Of a DNA stretch of 64,000 nucleotides, positions 24,301 through 36,300 are shown in pieces. Below the pieces are notes generated by a model. That model ran no database searches and was not told the DNA's origin. It saw only the letters and a program-made list of their open reading frames with translations. Positions within the stretch are counted from its first letter, which is position 1. The number at the start of each line of letters is the position of its first letter. The stretch is from Rapana venosa (Eukaryota; Mollusca; Gastropoda; Neogastropoda; Muricidae): positions 12,420,465 to 12,484,464 of the forward strand of contig CM054158.1 in assembly GCA_028751875.1 (NCBI GenBank), read 5' to 3'. Position numbers and translations under genes: made by a program.

Positions 24301-27300
24301 TTACCAACAATATTGATTTTCGTTTGCTTTTTTATGTACGCTTAGCATATGTTGCACAAGGACCTGAGTTTATTGTTTCATGGACCAAAACTCCTGGGTG
24401 GTAAATGGCGAAATAGCCTAAGTTCAGATAAGAATCAAACCTGTGACTTTGCTTTGTAATTTTGGGCGTAACTACTGGACCACATTCCTGTACAGTTTGG
24501 ATTACAAGGGTGCTTAAGTGTACTTAATAAAGAAAAATCTTCAGAAAACAAAAAACGACAAAATAAGCACAGAACAGTATTAAATTTGATTCAGATATTG
24601 TTGTGATTCACTTTTTATTCAGTTTTGAGCAACTCCCTAAAGCATAAATAAGCTTAGGAAAATTAAAAAATATATATAAACAATAACAGCAATCAGTCAA
24701 AACCCAGGCCCTTACATATTCACTAACATGTAGGAAATGTGATAAGAAATAAATGAAGTAGAGAAAATGAATTCAGGACCATAAAAACAGAAAGATTATA
24801 TCACGTATTACTCCCTTCTCTCGTTCTCCGTCCCACCCACATTCTCACACCCATATACAGTTTCCTTTATCGTGATATCCTTGCATTTCAGAAACCATTC
24901 CGTCGTATCCGAGAAGATCCTTTGCTGATGTCAGCACATGATGAGGATGATGATGACATGGATGATGATCATGATCTGGATCGTGATGATCATGAGGATG
25001 ATGATCAGGAGAACAAAGATCCCATAGCCAACACTCAGTCGCCTACCCCCATCACACCTACAGGGACCCCCATCAAAAACCTCCCCTTTTCCCCATCCCA
25101 GGTAAGTCTGGTGACTAGTGCCTATCACATCAAAGGCTGGTGGACTCTATAGTAGAGTGGTTAAGACCATTTGACAAAATCCTGTAGGTCCATGAAGTCA
25201 TGGGTTCAATTCTCGGCAACAGCATCTGGTGAACTAGGGTTGGGGGGGGCTTTAACCATCTCCCAGGTCAACTTAAAGTGCATACCTGCCAGTACCTTAA
25301 TTCCCTTTGTGTATATATGCATATGCAGATCAAGTATGCAAGTTTTAAAGATCCTGTAATTCATGTCAGCATTTGGTAGGTTATGAAAGCACTAACATAT
25401 CCAGCATGCATCCTGTACGAAAAATGAGCTCCTCTAAAGTCGGAATGTCAGCAGAAGTTACTAGCACAGGAGAATACCAGGCACTACACATCTGACTGGG
25501 TAAGGAAATTCAGAAGAGAAAAAAATCCAAGACTGTCAAAAACAATTGTTTGCACTTCATTGATTGTTTGGGTTTTCCTCTTTCTTATTTTTCCTCCTGA
25601 TTTTTGTCCTTTAAGGCTTTAAAAACAAATGTCATGGAAAACGTTTTCCTTTTTTTTGTTTGTTTCTTGAGTAGAATAATCCTATGAACACTTCTCAATG
25701 TAATCATCGTTAGTACTGTTATCATTATCATCATTACAATCATCACAATCATCCTTATTGCTATGACCGTCATGGGTGTCCAGTTTCTGAACAGTCCTGA
25801 GGCAGCGTATGGCAGTGGGAAGCTGACGTCCACTCCGGTCACTGCTTTTGTCCCTGCCTCCACAGCTACCCACGCTTCCTGCTCTCTTGCGTCCTCGCAC
25901 ATGCTGGGGTAGGTGGCTTGAGGCTTTGGGCGTGCTGAGGAATAGTGCTGTGTGCTCTCCTTTATCGTAGAGTTATTGTGTGGACATTATTTTTAAAAAA
26001 AAATCATCCCTTATTTTTTGTAGCTAAGCTGCCTTGGTAAAAACACAATACATTATTACTACCTTTGCTTTTGGAAGTTAAAACAGTTGTGTATCAGTAT
26101 TGTCTCAACTTCTTGATTTCTCTTTGAACTCCTGGAAAAGTTGTTAGGGGGCTGACTGAATTTTTCAGGCAGTGTATTTTGGGCAAAGTGAATTCATGGT
26201 GGAGCCCGTCCCTTTCCAGGCTGCAGGCTGGGTATCTTCAGGTCATTCACTAGCTGTAGCTAGTCTGATTTTCTACAAAAGATGGATATTTTTTTGGACA
26301 TGTGTACAAGATGTTACCTTATGCAAGCGTTTGCACATGGGATCTTAGAGGTTGCCACCTCATCCAAAGGACTTTGTCAGTGGAGTTAACAAGCAGTGTA
26401 ACCTTCAAGGGAAAGATAATTTCAAGCAGACACCTCAGCAAACTGCTGGCCCTGCGCCCCCATTTTTGGCCGTTTTCCAGCTTAGCAAGCTGTGGCTCAT
26501 CCACAAAACGCGCTCCCTCTTGCTCATCACTTGTGGGAATCACTGTGAGACCATAAGTATACATACACTGGATGAGAAGTTTGCATCTACGATTTTTCAA
26601 GTACCTTACCATATAGACAGCCACACTCGCTTCAAAGGATTTTTTCTCCAATAAAGGAGAGAATAGGTTGTAACACGAAGAGGTGTGGTGGCTGAAGACA
26701 ATCTCAACCTTTTAAAGCATAACAACATTTTAATGTAAGCCCTGGCACTTAGCTTACATCAAAAAATGACAAAACTTTGGGTCATGTTTATAGTCTCATC
26801 CAAAGGACATTTCAGTAGCATTGAGTCAGACATAGTGGGACCTCCACTGATTGGAGAAACAGCCTCAGACAGACACCAGGGAAGATCTTGTACATCCTCA
26901 GTCAGGTTTGTGCCGTAATTGTTTCACAGGCAGGGAGGCAAGTCCACCACTCCAGTGACCAAGGGGCCCTTCCTGGAGTCCTCTCCCCGCACCCCCACTC
27001 CCTTCAAACATGCTCTGGCTGAAGTGGAACGCCGTGCCAAAGCCAAAGAATGGGTAGGTCGTGGAGATATATAATATACATACATGCCAGTTCGGGTTAG
27101 ATGGGTTAAGGGTGTGTTGTTCCTTTGGTCTGTTGTTTTGTTTGGGTCTGTGTACAGCTGACTTTTTCTTGTGTCCGTGTTGTGTTTGTAGTATGTGCGT
27201 GTGTGTTTAGTAAGCAAGTAAGGTGTTTTTGTATATATATGTCTGTGTTGTGTGTGTATGTGCATATTGTGTGTGGTGTGCTTGCATATGCATATATGTG

Positions 27301-30300
27301 TGTGTTTATGTGTGCATGCATGTGTAGAACAGACCAAAATTGTATACAGTGGTTGTAGATTAAACCCTATCAAAATTATACAGTATATGCTAAATGCTGA
27401 GTATGACACTTGACATGACCATACTGGTATTACTATTGTGCCCTTGCTGCTAAGCCATGTGGACTGCTTACACAGAGTCCTGGTGAGCTGAACGACCTGG
27501 GTGAGGTGCTGAAGGACTGTGAGACAGGCTACGAGGCCGATCTCTCCACCGGGGTCACCCCTGCTATGCACACCAGGCATTCCAAACGCAAGCCCAACAA
27601 AGAGGTAGTGTTCTAGGTCTTGGCCACTCTGGCTTTTGTCTTCACGTTTAGTTCTAGAAACTCATGTTTTTAATTGAATGCTAATGGTTAAACTGAAGAT
27701 ACCTTTTCACTTAGTTATCCGAGTTTTATTTGAAAGAAAAGTTGAAAGTACTAACTGAAAAAACCTACATGCTTATTTTCGTTTAATAACCTAGTTCTGT
27801 TTGAAAGAGTTGTTGATACTTGTATGCATGTGGACAGTTGATTTCATATGACTGTCATGTCATCATTATGTTCTCGAAGCAACTAATCACTGGAAATCTT
27901 GTTTTCCTTGTGGATAAAATGTGTAAAGACTATTGGCTTGTATTATAGTTATGGGCTTTATTGTATTTGTATTTAAAGAGAAATAAAATAAGTATTTTAG
28001 TAACACTAATCAGACTATGAAAGACATGATTAGAAAGGATTAGTTAGTGTTAAAAGTACTTTCACTTCTTTGAGTCGGTTACTGTACCAGAAGAGTTTTG
28101 ATCATGTTTTTAACTTCGTGGGGTGAAACATGCAGATTGTACATGTTTCGTAAAGTTTTTTAAAAACATAGATTTGGGTGGGGGGAAGCATAACATTACA
28201 GATTATCAATTTCAGTTACTCTTTCTGTTTCTTCCCATTTTTATATTGTTCAACTCCCCCACCCCCACATGTTTTTTGCTACTTTTATTTATTTATTTAT
28301 TTTATACTTCAAATTATCTTTTTAGGCTATGTGTGTTATCAGTTGAGAATATTTATACTGGACAAAGCTTTGTATTGTGCTGGACATCTTGGTTGGTCTG
28401 AGCATATGATTTATTTGGATAATCAGTTTCGAGTCTAGAGGGGATATATATATATTCCTCAGCATTTATTCATTCATCTTATTTTCCTTATTTATCGCAT
28501 TGTGCTGTGCTGAAGCTTTGGTGAAAGGTGTGGTTTTAAGCCTTGTTTAGAATATATATATTGTCTTGTTTATCATGGATATAAATTTTATTGTTTTGCA
28601 ACACCCAAATTCTCAGATTTTAGAGAAAAAGAAAAAAGTCTTAATTTAAATTCTTCTGGTGGATTATTTCTTTTTGAGGAAAAAAGTATTGTACAAGTCA
28701 AGAATCATATTTTGTCATTAGAGGAGTTTTGAAATAACAAATACTCGGTGAAAACATTGCTAAAAAAGTAAGGTCATTGAGAAAAAGGGAATGAATTACT
28801 TCTTCACATCATCTTTTTCTGTTGATTGATTTGTATAGATTTATTTCTGGCCCCTGTGGTTGGTAGGGCAAGATTGGATTGGACTGTGTAGGTTAAAAGC
28901 AAACTATACAGAAGAGCAGATTACTGTAAGAACAATTATTTTTAAAAACCCATAAGCAATGAAATTCAGTGAAGCAATCAGGATGCAACGGTAAAGCTAG
29001 AAATAGTAAATTTTTGATGAGATGTCTGCCATACTTGTAAGAAATCCATAATCAGTGAAATTCAGTCATGCGATTTGGATGCAAAAGTAAATGCTGAACT
29101 TAATGAAGATTTTGCCATCCCAGCTTTGCATGTACTTCTTGTGTGTTCATTTTCAGTGGTACTGTTGTGCAGGGGTGTACATGCATTTATATGTGTGGTG
29201 CATTTTTCGCTCCTTGTGTACTTGTGAACAGAAGCATTCGTCATTATGATAGGAGTGGGAGGGTGGGTGTGCATTTGTTGCACTTTAACTTGCTTTACTT
29301 TAGTGATACTCCAATTTATATCAAGAAACAACCTGATGGCTGTAAGCTTTTTAACTTTACAGTGTGTCAGAAAATGATCTTTAATTTCTGGTAGAGTTTT
29401 AAGAATCGTTGATCAATGTTGACATTTTGGTCATCTACTAAAACAATGTTCAGACAATTACATTAATCTTTAATTTTGAAACATTCTTCTTCAAACAGTG
29501 TTTTAATTAAGTTTTAAGTTTTGGTTTTGGATTCTACGATGGAAGGGGGATTTATTCTTCATCAGTTTGTGTCATTTTCTCCCTTTATTTTTTTTAGGTT
29601 TTTTTCCCCCCTTTATTTATTCGTTTCTTTGTTTGGGCAGTGTTTGTTGTTGTTTTTTGGGTGTGCAGTGTTGATTCAAGACTGGCAATATAAAGACCCC
29701 CACATATTCTATTTCATGGCTGCATGAAATTTTAAGTAGTGTACCCTGACCTCTGATGAGAATCAATTGTTAAAGATCAGAAGACAAAAAAGGAAATTGG
29801 GGGTCAGTTGCATTAGAGGGTAGTTCTAAGCAGTTTGTATACCATTTCTGGTTTCATTCCAGAAGTCAACTTGTCTTTTATAAGAGTCGACAAGATAACT
29901 GCAGCTGACATAGCAGTCTTTTAAAAAAAAATTTTTGTAAAATATAATATAAGATCGATGTAGCAGGTTTGGTTGGGCAGCATAGAGAGGGGTGGGGGGG
30001 CAAATCCCTTAGTTGAGGTGGGTTTTTTTTTTTTCTTCATAGGCTTCTGTTTGGAAATCCTGGAATCAATATTGGTTGGTTGGGGGTGGGGGGGGAGTTC
30101 TTATATGGCCTAGGTTTTTTTTCTCTTTAAAAAAAGAAAAGAAAAAGATATTAGTCATTTAGCCATTACTGTCACAACTTGCACAACACCCCTACTGAGT
30201 AGGACAGAACCCCCCCCAAAAAAAAACCCTATAAAAATCTGAATGCTGCATGTGGAGCTCGTTATGCATAACCGGCTGTTCCTGTGACTGCAGCATATTC

Positions 30301-33300
30301 AGCACAAGCGTGTGCGTCAGTCGCTGGAGAGCCGGTGGGCCTCTGTGGAGGAAGAGAAGAAATCCTTCCTGCTTTCACCTGAGACCCCAGTAAGAGCACA
30401 TGATACTAGAGTAAACCCCCCTGAACATGACCTTGACCGTAACTCAGAAATAGACGAAACTCGATTAACGGTAAGACAGAAGTAAGTGCAAAAAAGCATA
30501 TTATGAAACAGTGGTCAAAAGTATCAACAAGTTGCAGACAAGTGTAAAAACAAAAAATTCCTGAGGTAAGTGTCGGCCAAAAGTGGAGAAGGGGTACCAC
30601 CATTGTAAAGTTGGAGCGAATCACTGACAGGATTCTTGTTTGCTTGAATCTGTTTTGTAGTGTAAACTTGTTGACATTTTAGTCTGCAGAGAAAGCATTT
30701 TGTTGTCTTACATGGACCAGTTAGAGAATATTATCGACATGAAGGTGTAGGAGAATGGTTATGGTCAAGCCATGTTTGGGGGTTTGGTTTAGTGTTTGTG
30801 TAAGAGCACCAAACCACTTGGGTTTTTTTCTCTGCGTTTCCCTGTATTTTTTTGTTCTTCCTGCTTTTTATCCATGATTCATGTAAGAGTACCTAGCCAC
30901 CATGTCTTCAGTCTTCCTACCTTTCATTTATTCCTTCTCTCTCTCTCTCTCTCTCTATCTCTATCTCTATCTCTTCTCATCCGTCCCCTTTTCTGCTAGT
31001 CTTGGTGAGTTGCTTGCTGTGGCTTTTTTTATTTATTTTTTTAGTCTTTTTATTTTATTTTATAATCTTTGTGTTCTTAATGAGTTGTATGCATGTCTTT
31101 TTCACTCCCTTTTTTTGGGTTAATTGCATGTTTGGGGTCTAGTTTTTATAACACTTTTTTGTTTGTCAAAAAGTGCATGTTTGACTCTAGCTGTAGGTTT
31201 GAAAACTAGTGGATTGGGTATCTGTGTTAGAAATCATCAGTTTGTATGCACCTTTGTATGACTTAGTTGCAGAATTTGATAACTCTGGCTGTGTGATTTT
31301 TGTGAAGACAGTCTCATGTGATACGGCTTGGAATCAGCTCTTTTTTTTTCTATCTTCCTTTGTAATATAGATTCTTGTTTGTGTACAAAACAGTTGCATG
31401 GTGCATGGCATCAAATTAGCAGCAGCTTTTTCTTCTGCACTCTCTTGTTGGGAAAGATGTGTAGCACCTGGTCTTTTCCTCTGCTTGTAACTCTGCAGGA
31501 GACAAAAAACAACAACAAACAAACCAAAAAAATACAAAAAGCCCCCCAAAACAATAAACAAACAAAACTCTGCAGGAGATCTGCTTGCTGGCCTCAGCTG
31601 ACACATTCAGGCTTCAGAGCAGCTCTTGAAACAATTCATATGAAAAATGCCAGAAAGTAGTTGTTAGATTTGCTTGGGAAAAGGCAGGAGCATGGACTGG
31701 GAAGGCAGAAATGAGCAAGAGGTCAGGAAAAAGACAAACAAGGAGAGTGCTAAAAAGGGGAAATTTTCTAGCTCAGACCTCCTGGAAGTTGGAGATACTG
31801 TTTATACTGAAAGAACCTCTCGCATTCCCACTTAGGGGAATTAACAGCTAACTCTTCTCCTTACAGCCATTTGCAATATAATGCCGGTTTCAGTTGTGTC
31901 AGACGCGTATGTTCTTTTTGTTATGTGGTCTACAGCTTAACACCTCGAGGGTGAACCAGAATATGCCTTTGACTCATCCCATGTGGGTATCGCCCTAAGA
32001 TTTTAAGTACACAATGAATGAGAAGTTTCCATGCAATTAATTTTTTTTCTTAAGTGTGTCACCTTCAGGTAGCCAAACTCTGCTTTGAGAGGATTTTTTT
32101 TTTCTCTCCATACACAGGTTGCTACGCTAAGAGCTTGTCATGGCTGAAGACAGCCTTAACATAACATCTTGGTATAACTACATTTTAACCAAGGCCTTGG
32201 CACTTAGTTTACATCACTAATTGACAAAGCTTTTGGCTTGGGCCATGTGTATGTAATGAAGCCTTGAATCATCTCATTTTGGACAGTTATTTGTAGTGTA
32301 GCAACTCTTTGTGAAGCTTCTATATCATATACAGAGCTATTGTGTGTTATGTAACGTTGAACGGGCTCTTTCGTGTATATTGATTTGCTGTGTAGGATCT
32401 ATTTGTGTAGTGTCACTGTGTGCATTTTGTGTGTGTAGATTTATAGTGTACCATGTAACATTGAATTCCCTCTTTGTATATCTATTTGTACTGTGGTTTC
32501 TAGTTCGAGCAGATCTTTTGCATGTTATGTAGCCTTTAATTACAATAGTGCTTCAAGCTGACAATTTTCTTACTTACACTGGTATGTCTGTTGATTATAT
32601 CAGAAAACATATTTTTTCTTGGTATCTTCACTTGTAGTGTTTCTGTGTATCGGAAATGGCGAGTATGGTGTCGTATGTTGGCTATATCCACACAACATAA
32701 AATTCTGTATATTTGGCTGCTGCTTTTGTGGATTTTTTTGCTTGATGGAATTCTTAGAAATTTGTATATCAGCGTATTGTCATAAAATTATCAAACAATT
32801 CATTTATCAACATGTATAGCCTAGTGGTTCTGATACATCATTAATATGTTGACCAGTATATGTGTGTGTGTGTTTATTTTGACATGTATTTAAAACTAGT
32901 TTAACTGGTGTGTGACTGTATTGTGACATTTCTGTGGTCTTGGTGTCTCAGGCTTCAGGAGTATTCTTTGGTATGTGTTTTATTTTAACCATTCCTGTAC
33001 TTTTTAATTTTTCTCCCCAAAAACGTTAAAAGAGGGTTTTTTTCTTTTATTCTTGGTAACAAAATTTTTGTCTGTAAATTTCCTTTTTCCTTGTAACTTG
33101 ATCTGAATATTCTTATTATATATGTGTTTCACGATTTTTTAATTTTTTTTTAATACCATCTTTCTTTGTAAAGAAAGAACACGGAACTAACCAAAAACAT
33201 TGTTAAGTCTGGAAAAGAAATCCTGGCACATTGTAGATGAGAATGTACATTGTCATGTACCTTCCCTCCCCCCCCTTCCCCCACCACTTCCATCCCCACC

Positions 33301-36300
33301 CCACCTCAACCTCTCTCTTCACTCCCATGCAATGTTCCCATAAGATCAAGAGAACCCACGATGGAATACTGAGAGGAAAGTTTATCACAACAAGTGTATT
33401 ATTTATAGATTGGACCGTTGTCAAGTCATGGGTTGTTTTTTTTCAGTCAGGAGACACTGTAGCTGTAGGATGTCTTATCAGAGCAGCTTTAATATAAAGA
33501 TACTTGCAGCCTTGAGAAAATGTAGAAGTTGGTTGAGGTAATGTTTTTCTTCACATGAGCACAAGCTTGAGCTTGGTAGATGAAAAGACTGTGTCTCAGT
33601 CTGCTTTGGAAAATGAAATATATAAACAATGTGTTTCATTTTCCAAAGCAGACTGAGACACAGTATGCCTCAGTTCTGCTGGAAATGAGTTAGGGTCGTT
33701 TCCAACAAGGTGTCATTTCAACATACTGTGATACATCAGTATGTATCCCCTCTTGGCTGCAGAAAATTGGATGATGATTACTTGCAGTCTTTTCAGTCAC
33801 ATGTGTGTTTTAAGTTTGTGTTATACATGCAAAACAGATTGATGTCTTGAATGCATGTCATCCACAGTTAGATCATTGTTAAAACAAATATTGTGCTTGT
33901 TATAATCTGGACCACACTTTAGGTAGTTGCGTATCATGTTCTCAAAATAATGCATAAAAAGCTACCCATATGTTGATGCATGTGCATAAGTGCATATTCT
34001 CCCACATTCACACACACACTTTCTCATAGATGTGCACACACACACACATGCACGCTTTCTCAATCCCTACTTCTCCCTCCCTTTCCCTACCAATTTTTTT
34101 TATATTATTCAGTATCCAAACCAAAGACCAGAAAAAGATGGATCATACAAACAAAATGTGTATATGAATGGTCCGTGACAGGAACATTTTGTGCGTTATT
34201 TACGATTGTGTGTCTACAGAGCAAATCTCTGGCTGGGGATTCCAGTCTGTTGTTTTCTCCTCCTTCCATCATCAAAGACACCCTGGCTGAAGAAGTGCTG
34301 GAGGAGGTCTTCTCTCTGCCCAAGTCTGCTTCTGCTGCTGTAAGTTAGGCTGTGGTGATTGTTGGGTGTTCCCCGGCTGAACTGCTTGGGGGTCAGCCAG
34401 AATATGCACCCTGACTCCCTTATCCCACCTGAACATCAATAGGACATTGTAAACTGTGTACTGACTGCATGAGGCATTTGTGTACATGGCTACTTTTGAG
34501 TGTCTTGCCAAGGAACACCATAGCCTGGTGGTTAGGACTGTCCAGCTTCAATCCCATGGTTTCGTGAAGTCGTGGGTTCAAATCTTGGTGGCGTATGGTG
34601 AATTAAGGGTGGACATTTTTGTGATCTCCAAGGTCAACTTGTAGTGCAGACTGCCAGCCAGTATACACATGCAGAAGATAAAATATGCATGTTGAATATT
34701 CCATAATTCATGTCAGTGTTGGGTGGGTTACAGAAACACAAACATATCCAGCATGCAACCTGTAATTCAATCTGGTGTGGAAAAATATGATAAATGGATA
34801 GAAAAATTGTGTTGTCAGTTTGTACAGAATTTCACAATTGTGTAATGCATTTTGAATGGTACCTGTCAAAAGTAATTACTCACACTTTTATGACTGCTGC
34901 GTCAGTCGGATTTTCCAATTTTTTTCCCTGCCAGATTTAGAACTTATGTTCCCAAGAAATGTGACTGCTTGAAAGGGTCATTTCTGTATATGAGTATGCA
35001 TATTATTGTGTGTTTTTTTATGAACAGATGTTTTGTTGTTTGTGTCTTTCAGAACAAGCGTAAGAGGAAATCGATCAAGAGGATTCATTTTGATGATATA
35101 CCAACAAGACCTATGCTGGAATCCAAAGTACGGGTATGATAGATATTGATAGAGTGTTTAATTTATTTTCTGTAAAATAATCTGTATAAGGGGATGGGGT
35201 TGTCAGAACACAGTTAAACACTCCCCAAGATATGGTTAATGGAGCAGTGTTGAGTGTCGTTGCCTCTTGGATGGGGTGACAGTTCATTTGCTTTGGTTTC
35301 AGTACAGTGCCCCCAGTTCTTTAGGGTCAGGGAGGGTAAAGCAATGAGGGAGAGGAGATGGGCTTCACCCTCAAGATGCTGGCCCCTAGAGAAGCTGACA
35401 TGTAGTATTCCGTTTTAAATCCTTGCAGAAAAAAATGATTGATTAAAGAAAAAGAACATCATATTGAAAAATGGAGGGGACGGGATGGCGATCTGACAGC
35501 TCCGGATGGATCCCAGTTTGAGCTACCACTGAGACACCCGTTCAAGGGGATCATTCCCCTAGAGTTAACACCAGTGCTGACTCCACTCCCCTGAAAGTCC
35601 ATTGGATGGGACTAGAAACTAAAGTCCTGAGTGTGAACACATGCAGAACATCTTGCACATATGTTAAAAACCCGGTCTGCCTTTTGGAAGAGTAGGTCAT
35701 TGTGTGCCGGTGGGAAGTGGATGACAAAATTCTTACAAACACATGGACACTGGTGTCATATTTGGACATCTCTTTAAGTCAGAATGCGGCTACCGTAATG
35801 GTGGGCAAGAACAATCAAATACGCAAAATCTTACCACTGGTGAACCTTGAAGCTCTAGCCAAGGAACAGCAACAACAACAAATCATGTTTTCCTTTCAAA
35901 ATGGCCGTTTGTGTCTGTAGTACTAGTTGTTTTAGGGGGGGGGTCACAGTTTGTGTCGTGTTTTTTCATACTTTCTAGGTGTGCATTGAACGTAGCAGTG
36001 CCTGAGTGATCCCCATATGTAATCTTTTTGGGGCATTAATTTTTTTTTTCAAAAAATGAATCATTACTAGTAGAACTTGTAGTAGTTGTATTAAATAATA
36101 ATACATGGAATTTATATAGCGCCATATCTTGAAAACACCCCCCAAATCATAGCGCTTTTGTTCATCCCACTCATTCACATGCAGCCAGTTACAATCAATA
36201 CTTTTTACAAATTCAAGTGTATACACTCACACGTACGCACACACATAAAGGTTATACACTTCGGCAGGGTAATGGGGTTTTGTCTGTTGAGGGCAGGGAC

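Noticed and set aside
26319..26654. ORFs of 100-110 codons on both strands near 26.3-26.7 kb
   Set aside because: They overlap a rearranged repeat B copy and have no domain or phase-compatible splice sites with the Myb exons.
33588..33664. Rho-independent-type terminator
   Set aside because: The stem is far too long and AT-rich, there is no following T tract, and the setting is a eukaryotic intron.
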